From Chromobotia macracanthus (taxonomy: Eukaryota > Chordata > Actinopteri > Cypriniformes > Botiidae), in NCBI GenBank assembly GCA_036877525.1, contig JAZGTH010000072.1:3972501-4036500 (forward strand): DNA of 64,000 nucleotides, in the 5' to 3' direction. The position numbers and the translations under genes are program-made. This document shows positions 14,732 to 27,078 of the stretch, piece by piece (the stretch's first letter is position 1; each line of letters begins with the position of its first letter). The notes beneath the pieces are model-generated. The model worked only from the letters and a program-made list of their open reading frames with translations, did no database searches and was not told the DNA's origin.

Positions 14732-15462
14732 CTGAGGTATTTTCCTTAAGAGAGTTCTCAGAAGCAAAACTCTATTTGTTCTTCTTGCTGTGGAAGAACA
14801 CTTGAGATGAAAAGAGATCTCATTTGTGATTTCTCCCCTATAGCGAATCACACCCCTATATGCTTTTGAGGCGCTATGCAAATTTATTTATTCCAACCAG
14901 CTCTAATTGTAAGATCCAGCGCTGGTATTCTCATCTAGCTGTTGCTTTCCTCCAGAGCAAGTCTATTATAGGAGTAAAGGTCAGACGAGTAATTTAGATC
15001 ATGGGTTCCTCTAGTCAGTTAATGGGATTGTTTGCCTAGACTCAGAGTGTGTAAGCACAGAATCTCTATAAACGTCTCAGGGCAGTGGCCGGCAGGCTGT
15101 TTACAACCACCACAATTACCAAAGTCAGAAGGGCCTCGGGTCACAGAGATGTCCTCCTCGGGCGAGCCCCAGCTTTCCCTCCGAGATGATGTGTTGTGTC
15201 GCCCGGAGCCCATTTCTGATTATTAAGTGCAGCTGCTGCGTAAAGTTGCATGTATTTAATTTTTTTCTTCACTCCAAATCTGGTTTGCACGAGCTTCTCT
15301 AGGTTTAATCAAATCAAAACTCTGATCTTTTGAGATAAGAGCTTGATCTGCTATAAAAACACAAATTCCTTCCCGTTTCAAAAAGACCAAAAGAAACAAA
15401 ACGACATGCTCAGAATTTCTGAAACATGCTAACCTCAGACAGATGGAGACATTATTCACAGC

Positions 15463-15750
15463 TACCCAACTAACAGAGAATGTTCTCACAACGTAAGCTA
15501 ACATTCACTAAAATGTGAAGTTATCAAAAACATTCTTGCAGTAATTTTAGTATAATTTTTTTTAAGGCTATATACCATATATGTCAAAAACATTATTCTT
15601 AAGTTGTTAGTGGAACGTTTAAAAAACATTACAGAATTAAAAACTACAAACTGAACATTTTCAACATCCTAAAACATTCAAAATAACATTTTCTTACATA
15701 ATAGAAACGTTAGGGAAATGTTCTTACAACCTAAAATTGTTAGCTGGATA
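15463..15750 (-). mobile_element. CCCAGCTAACA MITE, copy 8
   Basis: TACCCAACTAACAGAGAATG to AAATTGTTAGCTGGATA, with TA at both edges. Confidence 0.8.
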
Positions 15751-16714
15751 AACACCCACATTTATATGTCGAAGATGTGGGATCAGACTCGGCTAACCCG
15801 TCACTGTGAGGTGAGAAGGACAGAGCCCGATAAATGCTGTTGATCCAGAACAGAACAACTGCTTAGAAATATAACATTTAAAATAATATATGTGCTTGTT
15901 CACCAAACCTTGTGCTGTTCCAGGCTCTGTGTAGCACCTGCAGCTCTTTCTAAAGAGACAAAACAAGAACTGAAGGTCATTTTAAACTAATAATTTCAGT
16001 TTGATTTTAATCAGGTCAGAATGTTTTGCGAGTCCATCACAACATGATGCATCTGTGGGAAGAGGCTGTTATTAAAAGACGGCTAGAACGTTATCAGACG
16101 CTCATTTCATTCAGAGAACTTTTAAAGACATCAAACGCTTTACCTGCTTTACCTTTTATTTGTCCCCCAAGGAAAATATTTTTATATATATTTGTACACT
16201 AACATACAACAGTTACAGTAACAAAATACAGATAAGATAATACAGGAAGATAATCACGACGTGACTGGTTCAGGAAACGACCTATTTTTGGCCAATTACA
16301 TTTGAAGTGTATTAACAACAAAAACGGAACAGAATAGTTGTTAAAGAAGTTGAAAATGGCCTTCAAAATCTACATTTTAAAACTGATTTCAGTGCACAAG
16401 AGTTTAAATCAGACTGCAGCCTACAGGGGAGAAAAAATGAAGTGAAACTGATGATTGGGCTCCTTTAAATATACTTCTGAAACACACGTATCCTCTCTGT
16501 TGTTTGCTTTTAAACTCAACCCTCCGCCTATATACAAGGAAAGGACAAAACCATATGGTTTGATGAAAAGTTTTGTAGAATGTGCACGGACCCTCGAGAG
16601 CATGTGTGTGCGCGCTTTACAGCCCGTCTCATGATTACAATGTGAGGTATAATTGCAAACACATGTGAGCCGCTTCCATTCAGTAAGATGAAATCATCGC
16701 ATGAAAAAGGACGA

Positions 16715-16716
16715 GC

Positions 16717-16747
<31 letters not shown>

Positions 16748-16748
16748 G
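16715..16748. repeat. (GA)n microsatellite
   Basis: Near-perfect GA tract that creates false Arg-Glu frames. Confidence 0.9.
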
Positions 16749-16859
16749 GTGCAAAAGAGCAGACAGATCCCCCCATTCCACATTCTTTCACTCCCTCTCC
16801 GCAGCATCTTGAGGGGTCAGAGGTCACCACGAGGAGATCAATGCGATCAGACACAGGAG

Positions 16860-17110
16860 TATTGTTTCAGAAAGCAGGAGACATGCGAGAGGCCTCCTGC
16901 AATAGGAGTCCCTTCGGATCAAAAGGCCGGCGAGAAAGTTGACGGAATTCCAGGGATCCACCATCTTGACTTCCCAAGCAATCAGGAATTTTACAGGAAC
17001 CATTTGGCTATGATCAATCCGCTGGCCTGCCTCTGCCTCCCATCTCCCCTTTGAAACGGGCTTAAATGCTTTAAGTAGCGTTCCTTTTTATAAAGCTGAA
17101 CGAGCGGAAA
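16860..17110. promoter_or_regulatory. Candidate regulatory block
   Basis: Unique, GC-normal block after a (GA)n tract, with ACCATTTGGC and TATGATCAATCC-type motifs and no repeats. Two overlapping open frames here are accidental because they begin inside the GA repeat. Confidence 0.25.
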
Positions 17111-17377
17111 AGTGCTTTTAATCTTGTGAAACTCTATACGGTCCATTTGAGGGAAATTGGTATACGGCAGAGGTTAACCTTGGGTTTAAAACCTAATCAT
17201 CTTTAGCACAATATTGCTACTGACTAGTACTGGTCACTTGGTTTTGAACAGATATGTTTCATTCTACCCCAATGATCGCTCGAGAACCGTCATATCTCCA
17301 GACTACAGCCTGTTTAGCTTCTAACAAGTTTCACTGTCATAACGTTTCAAAAATGTTTTATTTCTTTGAAGATAGTT

Positions 17378-17470
17378 TCCTAACAGAAACTGTTCTCAGA
17401 ACATTGGTCAGCGTTCTCTAAAAGTTCTCTTAAAGTTCTCTTAAAGTTCTCTTAAAGTTAAAGTATTAGA
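17378..17470 (-). mobile_element. CCCAGCTAACA MITE, copy 9 (left fragment)
   Basis: CTAACAGAAACTGTTCTCAG followed by three tandem 11-bp units at 17421-17453, then breaks off. Confidence 0.65.
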
Positions 17471-18685
17471 ATTGAGTGGAGAGAAAAAAAATCCATCTAC
17501 AGATTTTTTTGATGTGGAGTATTGCTCTTCAGCACTGAATGTCAGCTGGGAATGAAAACAGCACAAGCGTGCAGGTTATTTGTGCGTCTACTTTGCTTTT
17601 TGTGAATATCTTTAAATATTTATCAAGTAAATAGCCTAACAGCTCATTAACTCGTTTTAAAGGTGGGGTGTAAAGTTTCAGCACCACTGGCGTCACTAAA
17701 TGCTGTGACAAAAGTAATGACTTTTTTTAAAACAGTTTTTCAAACACTTCCATTGGTCAGACAGACAGATCGTCCCGCCCCCAGACTCACGCCATTGGGT
17801 GAATCAATGCTGCTGTCAGTCTGTTGTGATGCTCAGTTTTCAAAGAGCCACATTGGTTACACTTTTTGTGTATATCAACCTACGAATGCAGATGTTTTTA
17901 TCAGTTTAATATGTTGTTGTCTTTCCTGTTAAGCTGGAATAGGAGAAAATATCTTACAACATCAAGATGAACAAAACAAATAAATGACCTTCGAGCATTA
18001 ATATTTTAAACCGGTGTGTCTGCATTTTTTTTGGGTCAGTGTTCTGTAAAAGTGAAGGACTCGAAGGTTCTGCTTCGCTCATCACCCGCATTAAGCTTTC
18101 TCATTTTTCTCTGGGTGAGTTTTCCCTCGTTCTGCTCATTCCAGCTCTCCTCTTCCTCTCTCCGTTTCCGCAGTGTTATTGATCCGTGTTCATTGAGAGC
18201 ACAAACTCTGGAGCGCAGAGCTTAAGTGCATGAAGGTAGATGCTCCTGAACAGGCCACTTATCTTCACCTCGTTCGCATCCATCTTCACCGTCTCCAGAC
18301 GAGCCCTCCCACACTTCAGCTCACAGCTTGAGTCCTTTGAATAGATTTACTCACTTCTCTGCCTCTCTGAAAGGGAAAGCAACATTCAGTTGGTTTTTAC
18401 TTAATGTCTACAGCCTGCATCTTTGACGTGAAAATTAATATGAAGAATTAAATGGCCTGGTGACATCTGCCAAAATCTAAAGCTGTTTCAAAAGGCAGAA
18501 GTTGTTACATCTGAAACAAAAAAAGTTTATGTTTAGAATAATGTGCACAGATGAATCATTCACAATAACACTAATAATTTGTAAGTGAAAGAAAATATTA
18601 TGATGTCACTGTTTAGAGTTATTTTATATTATATTATTTTTATCATTTTGTATTATATATATTAATTTAATTCCTAGATACCACA

Positions 18686-19028
18686 TACCGTGCTAACAAT
18701 CTAAGGTTGTAAGAACATTTTCCTAATGCTTCCATTAAGAAATGAAAACATAAAAAATGTTATTTTGAATGTTCTAGGTATGTTCAAAACATCCAGCTTT
18801 TAGACGTTGTGTTAACATTATTGCTTGGTTTTAAGAATGATATTCAAACATTTTTAATTCGGTAAGATTTTTAAAATGTTTTTACTAACAATTTAAGAAG
18901 AATGCTTTTGATATATATGAGATATAATGTTAATAAAGTTCTAGTAACGTTAATGCAAGAACATTTTTTGAAAACTTTGAGAAAACTTTTAGGCAACGTT
19001 GCCCACGTTGTTCCCTGGTAGCTGGGTA
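18686..19028 (+). mobile_element. CCCAGCTAACA MITE, copy 10
   Basis: TACCGTGCTAACAATCTAAG to CCTGGTAGCTGGGTA, flanked by TA on both sides. Confidence 0.8.
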
Positions 19029-19953
19029 AGTTTTACCATTAATATCAGGTGCCATTTACCATCGATAATAAATTCACCTTCACTTTGTAAAAATAAATGA
19101 CAAATGTGTTCACAGTAATGTACAAAGCCTAACTTAACTTCCTAGAGATACTAAAGGATGAGCAGGAATTATTTCTGTCTTGAGTAAACAAGCCTCAATG
19201 CAGAGTGTTGGGTCAGCGACAGCCCGAAAGCTTGCAGATACCACAGTGGTTCTTCAGGAAAGAGTTTTTCCACCCAGCAGGGCCTGATAGAAACAAAAAT
19301 AGTCATTTTGTGCTGATCATCGGTCTACACCCTTCAAGTCACCGTCACATTTCTGCGATTGTGTTTAAGGATCGGCCTCTCCTGCTGTTCTTATCCGTCC
19401 CGTAACTCTTTCCTGCCTTTAATAAAACGCACACAATAGTAATCTTACAGAAACACATTCCCTGTCTTGGTGACAGCCACGCAACCTCCCCTCTTTTCTC
19501 CGAGTCTCCGGCTCTCTTTTGACAGCTACCTTTCAATCCTGTAATCGCAGGGTAAGTAGCAATTTTCATTCAGCTCCACTATTCAGAGGGTGCGCTAATG
19601 AAAGCCACTACCTTGTAGGAATGCGTTCAAAGAGGCTGATGGACACGTCTTCTCCATTCTATTACGGAGAGACAGACTCTTATCAGCGCCACACAGTAAT
19701 GCTCTTCCAAACCGTTTGTCACCAGATTTACTCTCTCTTTACCCATCGCAGAACCCCAATCAGAATTCAATCCATCCCCAAGCACTTTACCCATGCCTCA
19801 TCTCCATCCGAAACCTCCGACACTTCAGAGACGTTTCGACTTCAATTTAGAGGCGAGCGGGGCCGAGCTATTGAGACCGTTATGTGAAAAACTAACTGTA
19901 TCTAAAGACAAAGAGGTTCAGATAATCCCGCCTCCCGGTAAAACACTGGATGG

Positions 19954-19958
<5 letters not shown>

Positions 19959-19999
<41 letters not shown>
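19959..19999. repeat. (GT)n microsatellite
   Basis: About 20 uninterrupted GT units. Confidence 0.95.
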
Positions 20000-21197
20000 G
20001 GCAGCCTATTTGACAATCCTCTCATGCCAGTGTAGAGGACACAGTCTGTCAAATGGAAAGATGAGCGCTGAATGAAAAGCAGGAATACCTCTGAGACCAA
20101 GAGTGACCGAGAGGTGTCTCTCATATCTGATGTCTTTATTTTGAAGCCCACAATGCTGCCCAGCACAAGAATGAATAAGCAAAAATGGCAGATCCAGTGG
20201 GAAGCGGCCATGTCTCCAGACGAGGGGGTGAGGAGAGGGGGGCGGTTTGCGGCTGTTGTGTGCGTTATCAGCTCTTTGCTCACACTTCCTCGTCCCCGCG
20301 TCCGGTGGCAGGGGCCAGTCAGAGGCTAGTGTCTGAGACCATTGTGTTGTCACGGAGGAAGCCCGGCCCTTCACGCCTTCCCCACAGCTCTCTGCATTTC
20401 CTGCGTCAAATTTATCATTTACCACAAAAAGCACCCAAAAGAACAGATGAAATTCTGATAAAAATTAGGCTAATAACTGCTCACACAGACAAGAAAAACA
20501 TTCTTTTGATTGCAGAATTCACAGGAAATCCAAACATACTCTTCATAGCTTTTAAAAACAAACTGAAGGATAACTTACAAAACTACCCACGGGAACAGTC
20601 GTTTCTGACATAATACTGCATTAAATGCAAGTAAAATGCAAAAATGTGATCTTCTTCATGAGAATCCTTGCCTTGTTTTCCCTTAAAAACATTCTTAAAA
20701 CAAGGTAAACTGACATCATAAGCAAACGGTGCTTGTTGTGTAGATTTGTTTTCAGAAAACGCATCTTGAATGTGAATGTTTTGTGCCTTGGCAGATGTCG
20801 TGCAAACTAAATGACAGAAAGATTCTGGAAGCTTCTTATGTTGAAATGTTCTTTCATTGTGGTATTATGGGAGTAATAATAATTGCAGTAAGTGGTTTTT
20901 TGGAGAAGACTGGTTACCATTGCACATTTTTGTACGTTTCTGAAAACACACACATCTGTTGGTTTAAGGAGAGCAGAGGGGGGGTTGAGGGGGAGGGGTG
21001 ACCTTGCAGTCCATCAATTGAAGCAGGACACAGATGATCTAACTGGGCCTGTAAAATGCCCTTATATGTCCTTATTCTGAAATTTCTTACAATTAATTAC
21101 TGCTGTGCACTTATCGTTATATAAAGATGAATGATGCTTGAATCATCTGACCTCGTCAGCTAAGGTGTGCTGCTACTTTTTAAGTATTCAACATCTT

Positions 21198-21691
21198 ACA
21201 ACCACAAAGCAACACACTGACAACCACCAAGGACTCCTTAGCAACCACCACTACACTACAGCAACCCATAGCCAAGCCCTAGCAACCACCTGCAACACTC
21301 TAGCAACACAAAGCAATGCCCCAGTAACCACCCTCAATACTATAGCAACCATATAGCAATGCCTTAGCAACTACCGACAACACTATAGCCAAGCTCTAGC
21401 AACCATCTGCAACACTCTAGCAACCACATAGCAATGCCCCAGTAACCACCCTCAATATTATAGCATCAATATAGCAATGCCTTAGCAACTACCCACAACA
21501 CTATAGTAACCACATAGCCAAGCCCTAGCAACCACCACAACACTATAGCAACCACATAACCAAGCCCTAGCAACCACCACAACACTATAGCAACCACATA
21601 ACCAAGCCCTAGCAACCACCACAACACTATAGCAACCACATAGCAATGCCCAAGTAACCACCCTCAATACTATAGCAACCATATAGCAATG
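21198..21691 (+). repeat. AGCAACCACC minisatellite
   Basis: Imperfect tandem array built on CTAGCAACCACC / ACACTATAGCAACCACATAG. At 21523-21648 the period is exactly 42 bp, with units starting at 21523, 21565 and 21607. Accidental frames repeat a 14-residue unit because 42 is divisible by 3. Small diverged fragments of the motif appear near 29200-29260 (inverted) and 35395-35455. Confidence 0.9.
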
Positions 21692-22553
21692 CAAATGTGG
21701 TCATGAGTTTTCCCAGATAACACCACTCATATTTTCAGTTTAATGTAAAATCTGAAAAAAGCATTGGAGAGAGTAATGGGGAGGCTTTTCAATTCAGCAT
21801 GTGTATTTTTCATTTTTATGACTGATGTTCTATAGGAGATATTTAGGCGTGTGTATTTTTGATGAAAAGAAAACGGTTCTCGTCATCTTTCCCATTAGTG
21901 GCGTCAGATGATGGAGAGAGGTCTCCTCTCCACGGCACTGTTACCAGGGAAGCAAAACTGGACCCGTCTCAAGTTTCTGTAGACACTGCAGAGCTCAGAA
22001 AAAGCCACTGTTTCCTTTGGCAGCCGCACGCTACTTTTCTAACCTTCCCAGAGCACGAGACGCGAGAGGAGGAGGCGGGTGACCCGGGGAGGGGAGGAAG
22101 GGCAGACCAGCTTTTCCACCCTTTCCCTTGCTGGAGTTTGGAAAAATGTCTCTCTGGTCCACATGTCCCCCCCAACCAGCCCCCACCCCAAGGTGTGCAG
22201 CCCCCCCTTTCAAAAGCCCAGCGTGTTCTCGGAGGCTCAACGGCGAGGTAACTGTATCTCATGGAAACCACATGTCTTTACACTTTCCCTGCCTGCAAAG
22301 AATGAACAGTCAGAGAAATAGACACCAGAGATGGAAACATGCCGAACAAAAACACATTTGTTACATTTCTTATCAGATCAGGATTTCATTAAAATAATAA
22401 TAATAATAATAATCTAAAAATAATAGAAAAGAAAATCTTTTAATATCTCACCTGTTCCTTCTCAACAGCAATGAGATTAAATGGAGTAAATTAAGTCTCC
22501 ATATGATCTCAAACATTTCTCATCAAATTATTCCAGAACCAAATTTCCACAGC

Positions 22554-22884
22554 TACCCAGCTAACAGGAAATTGGCTAATGTTCTCTATAAGTTATCTCA
22601 AAGTTATCAAAAATGGTCTTGCAGTAACATTAGTAGAATTTTTTTAACGCTATATATGAAAACTATCCAAAACGCTTTTTCTAAAGTAGTGAGTGAAACC
22701 TTTTATAACATTACAGAATTTAAAAATAACGTTCCTATAACCAAGCAATAATGTTAACATAATGTCTAAAAAACTTGTTGTTTTGAATATTCCTAGAACT
22801 TTCAAAGTAACATTTTTAACATTTTTGCTACTTAATGAAAACATTAGGGGAACGTTCTTACAACCTAAAATTGTTAGCTGGGTA
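22554..22884 (-). mobile_element. CCCAGCTAACA MITE, copy 11 (reference copy)
   Basis: Complete: TA-CCCAGCTAACAGG ... AATTGTTAGCTGGG-TA. Exact 11-bp terminal inverted repeats CCCAGCTAACA/TGTTAGCTGGG, TA on both sides as in Tc1/mariner-type insertion, 331 bp, no coding capacity. Confidence 0.85.
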
Positions 22885-23253
22885 TGCCATCCAAATGATC
22901 TTTTTACAGATATTTAAAATATTTATCCCAATAATTGTTTTATGTTCCTGTTATTTTTTCCTCCTATATCGAATTTGAGGAGAAACTACATTTCTGATGA
23001 AATACCACATAATTCAGAACTCAAGTCAAGTCTATGAAAAAACAACCTCTCGCATACTGTGTTACTAAAAAACTAAATCATATTTACATAGTATTGTACA
23101 ATATTTACAAGGTACTTGGTATCACGGTAGCATCTTAAAATCAACGGTTTTAGCGAGACACTCGTGTGTAAAGGTGTCCAGATGACCACATACACAATCA
23201 CAGCCGAGAGTTATTCCCAGAAACCCTAAAAGTGCTCCATCCCTTCCACCTAC

Positions 23254-23255
<2 letters not shown>

Positions 23256-23296
<41 letters not shown>

Positions 23297-23324
23297 TTCT
23301 CTCTCTCTCTCGCTCTCTCTCTCC
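23256..23324. repeat. (CT)n microsatellite
   Basis: CT tract with two CG/TT interruptions. A second CT tract lies at 23511-23545. Confidence 0.95.
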
Positions 23325-24021
23325 CCTGGCTGACTGCTGCTTAACTCAGCTGCACGCTCACAACTGCAGTGGAGCAACACAGCCAGCCGAAGAAAGAAGA
23401 CAATTATCCTCAATATCTGTCACTCACATGACAGCAGAGCTTTCTCTAGCCACGCTTCAGCAGATACAGGTGGAGGAACAAAGCGGTTTGGGCTCCTGCT
23501 TTTAACCATACTCTCTCTCTCCCTCTCTCTCTTTCTCTCTCTCTCATTACCTGGCCCATTTGCATGCAGACTGTCAAACAAAAGGGTTGATGGAGAAAGA
23601 TAGGAAAAGAAAGAAGAAGAAACTCTGCGTATGGCCCGCGTGGGCGTCTGTTTATGTGGATTTGGGGTTTCAGTGAAGGTGTAGAGGGTACAAGCAGGTA
23701 CAAGTGTTTTGTTGGTGTGTATCACACACACAGCTCTTCCCAAATCTATCATCCAGAAAGCATCTTTTCCCAACCCACAATCCGCAAGCAAATTCCAGAC
23801 CCCAGTGCTGTTTAAAAAATACATTCCCTTCTTAGACAACCAGGCATCTGGTAACAATGTAGCACAGATGGACCGTGAGCTGTTAGATGGTTCAGCTCAG
23901 TGTTGTTGCAATATATGAAAGATTAATTTAACTTGCACACTAACAATGTTATCCTGCGCACCACCATGGTGTTAAAACATCGCAATGGTTGTTTTAACAT
24001 CATTTAAGGCTGTATCAGTTT

Positions 24022-24095
24022 GGTTAGCTTACATTTATGCATTTGCCATTTTCCATTTCACATTTTTGTCCAACGCAACATACAGTGCATTTAAC
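24022..24095 (-). mobile_element. SINE-tail-like remnant
   Basis: ACATTTATGCATTTGCCATT and TTTTTGTCCAACGCAACATA, then CAGTGCATT resemble the reverse of the teleost SINE 3' region (…CAGACGCTTTTATCCAAAGC…). Confidence 0.4.
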
Positions 24096-25329
24096 ATATG
24101 CTTTTCAACACTTTGGGTGTTGCCTGGAAATGAAAACCACAAACTTGCAAACAAAGACTATATCATCTTCCACTAAACTACTGGATCACTGCGTGCTAAA
24201 GTGCATGGTGCATTTTGTTTGTTAGCATGTTAAACTTACCCATGGAGAGTAAATAGCAATACAAAACATTATTAATATAGTATTGTCTTTGAAAATGTCT
24301 TGCGGTTGTTATGTTTTGTTGACTACTTTCACATTATTTGCCCTTCAAACATGCGATAATATGCAAATTCAACTTTACGACAGCTTTCCAAAATCCTCCA
24401 AAACAAGGTTGAAAATGCCCGTTGAATCACATTTTTTGTGGTGCATGGGAAAATATTCTTACAGTGACGTTTCCATTCCGAGACGGTGCTGAATTTAACA
24501 CATATGTAAATATGTTTGCTCAACCTTCATGATTGGGCTGTGCAGCCAAGACGTACAGTGAGAGAGACAATGCTCTGCGTTGCCTTTATTCATTAATGGC
24601 AGCTTTTGTTCCTGTAAACAACATGAATATTTAATCCATCCTAAGATTCCCTCTTGGTTAATGAATGTGTCTCAACCAACACATGAATCTCTCTGGGGAC
24701 GCAGCCCGCCGGGAACAGTTGCTAAGCAGTCATCACGAACAAGCTTCACTCTTTCATGAACAACACCGTTCTGCACCGCGGATCTGATATGGCAGGCGAT
24801 CCAGCACGCATGCGTGCACGCTGACACGCTCCGACCCTCTGCAGGTCTCCCAAAGGGAATGTGAAGGTACATACAACACCACAGATAACATCACAACACC
24901 TGACTGCTGCGTTGCTGCTGGTGATGTCACTTGGAAGAGGTGTGACCAAAAGCAATAAATGCAACGCAACTTTCTATGAGCAGACACAGAACATAAGAAA
25001 CATGCTAAAGGAAACTCACCATGTAAAACAGCTTACTTTATGCATGCACAGAATGCAAACTTGCAAGCCAAAATTGCGCAGGCGCAGGATTTCCGTCATG
25101 GCCTGTTGCTGATTACTGCGATTTTGAAACAAGAGATGTGCAACGCAGTTTTACGATCAGGCGTTGATTGAAAGGTTTGCGAACAATTATGGATTATTTA
25201 TTTGTATCTCTCTAGTACATGAATGCCACATGTTCTTCCACAGGCACGGATACTGCGAGAGAAGTTCCGGCCCCGCGCATGCATGCAGACAGACACTCGT
25301 AAACTTCTGCGCAATTGGTCCATGGGGAG

Positions 25330-25690
25330 AGAAGAGTGATATTATGGAGGAACCCTCGCCAGACCCTGCCTCAAGCAGGCTCCCAGCTGTTGTCAATTAC
25401 TGCCACTTTAACGGCGCGTTAAACACACAATGGCCAATGAGGCGCTGCCACCCGAGTCACTATTTAACTGCAACACGGCCATTAGCTAATCCTGAGGGTC
25501 CATTGCCTGCTGTTTTACCTAGTGCAGCCCAATTTGATGAAATTAAAGCCCAGCTCCCTTTAATAACAAGGTTCCCCATCATAAATTCATTAGCTGCTGA
25601 TGAGTATCTTCCCCTTTGCATTGCTACACGTTTGTTGCTATTCGAGATTTACAGTTGGCTAATGAAAACCATTAAAGTTTAAAGCAGTTT
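25330..25690. promoter_or_regulatory. Candidate conserved enhancer (CNE-like block)
   Basis: Non-repetitive, GC-normal block flanked by AT-rich and transposon sequence. It has many homeodomain-type sites: CATTAGCTAATCC (a TAATCC Otx/Pitx-type site), TTTAATAACAAGG, CATTAGCTGC, GAAATTAAAG. A TGGCCAATGAGG CCAAT motif is also present. An accidental 172-codon frame covers it. The composition resembles vertebrate developmental CNEs; cross-species alignment was not possible here. Confidence 0.4.
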
Positions 25691-25780
25691 CTTTTAATAG
25701 ACAAACAGAGATGAGATAATTGCCACAGGAACTCATGTGTTGCCGAGGGGGGGTTTGAATGGTTACCTCTGATAAGTTTC

Positions 25781-26217
25781 TACCCAACTAACAGGGAACG
25801 ATCTCAGAGTGTTGAAAAGTGTTATTTAAAATTTTTCTTAAAATAATGATTTCAGTGTTATATATCATATATCAAAAATGTTGTTCTTAAGCAGTTAATG
25901 TAACGTTTTGAAAACATTACAGAATTAAAAATGTTTGAATAACATTCTTATCACCAAGCAATAACATTAAGCCTGTGCTGCTGTAGCTCAGCTGGTAAAG
26001 CGTTGTGTTAGCAGGCCAAATGTTATAGTTCCCAGAAAACAAGAACAATCTTATAGCTTGAATGAACTATAAGACGCTTCATAAAAAGTGTCTGCCAAAT
26101 CCATGTATAAAAACTGGAAGTTTGAACATTCCTAGAACTTCCAAAATAACATTTTTACATTTTTGTTAATGGAAACATCAGGCAAATGTTCTTACAACCT
26201 AAAATTGTTAGCTGGGT
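25781..26217 (-). mobile_element. CCCAGCTAACA MITE, copy 12, carrying a SINE
   Basis: TACCCAACTAACAGGGAACG to AAATTGTTAGCTGGGT. The element is interrupted between ...ATAACATTAA and CATGTATAAAAACTGG by a tRNA-derived SINE. Confidence 0.8.
25971..26101 (+). mobile_element. tRNA-derived SINE
   Basis: TGTAGCTCAGCTGGTAAAGC matches a pol III A box; a degraded B box (ATAGTTCCCAG) follows at normal spacing. The 3' part ATAAGACGCTTCATAAAAAG, then TGTCTGCCAAAT resembles the tail common in teleost SINEs. It lies wholly inside MITE copy 12. Confidence 0.75.
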
Positions 26218-26633
26218 TCTTCTGGTCCACTCAGAAATCAGGCTAGGGCAATTACTTTAGGTAATGTAATGAGCGCCGCTGTTGACTCAGGTGAGCTGGT
26301 GACTTGCTCAAATGAAAGACTCCACACACACTGCTGCCCTGCAGGCCCCGTATTAAATTTCTCTCATCTGTTCTGCCGTTGTGTGTTGCCGGTGTGTGTG
26401 TTGGGAGTGTAATATATACGGACAGGGAAAGGAATGCCACCCCCCCACACTGTTACCCCTACGTCTCAAATGTCTTCAATGTCAGACTTGGTGGGCTCCA
26501 AAAATACTTCACCACGCGCATTCTCTGCCTCCACTAAATGTCCATCTATAGGTTTGTCCCTCATAATAGCACTGCTAATGTAAAACATCACTGCTAATCC
26601 CCAACAAAACAACAGTCATCACCATCTCGCCAT

Positions 26634-26700
26634 CAGTGGCGAGTCTCAACCTGTGGCCCGCGACCCCTATATAGGTCACAGGGTTCGGACAGGGTTTGCG
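26634..26700. mobile_element. hAT-like end fragment
   Basis: CAGTGGCGAGTCTCAACCTG followed by GGCCCGCGACCCCTATATAG resembles the terminus of the element at 33503; the other end was not found. Confidence 0.45.
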
Positions 26701-26784
26701 AACAGCAGGATATAAACAATACTAAATGCAAATAATGAAATGCAAGTGACCATGTGGATATCAAAATAAACCAAGCTCTTTCTT

Positions 26785-27078
26785 TCAGAACATTGGCTAA
26801 CGTTCTCTAAAAGTTCTCTCAAAGCTAACAAAAAAGTTCTTGCGGTAACAATAGTAGAACGTTTTTAACGTTATATAACCCATATATCAAAATAGTTATT
26901 TAGTTGTTTAAAGGTTGTTAGTGGAACATTTTAAAAAAACGTTGCAGAATTAAAATAATGTTGACATTGTCTAAAAAATTATGTTTTGAATGTTTCTAGA
27001 ACATTTACAACAACATTTCTTACATTTCTGTTAGTTAATGGAAACGTTAGGAAAATGTCCTTACAACCTAGAATTAGT
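26785..27078 (-). mobile_element. CCCAGCTAACA MITE, copy 13
   Basis: Internal consensus from CAGAACATTGGCTAACGTTC to TTACAACCTAGAATTAG. Both extreme termini are mutated. Confidence 0.75.

Noticed and set aside
15019..15213. Minus-strand SWGSPEEDIS...DFG, considered as the mn1 C-terminal exon
   Set aside because: Only scattered identities with the expected motif, no matching stop after the Phe-Gly block and no convincing acceptor.
20006..20613. Overlapping 142-codon frames on both strands
   Set aside because: One runs into the (GT)n tract; neither shows protein-like composition or flanking splice sites.
21482..21694. Minus-strand frame with a repeated 14-residue unit
   Set aside because: It is the 42-bp minisatellite read in frame, not a repeat protein.
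25164..25682. 172-codon plus-strand open frame
   Set aside because: No homology that I recognise and no splice or start context. It overlaps an enhancer-like block whose motifs explain the sequence better.
25981..26040. tRNA gene
   Set aside because: A box is good but the cloverleaf and B box are degraded and a SINE-type 3' part follows; it is a tRNA-derived SINE.
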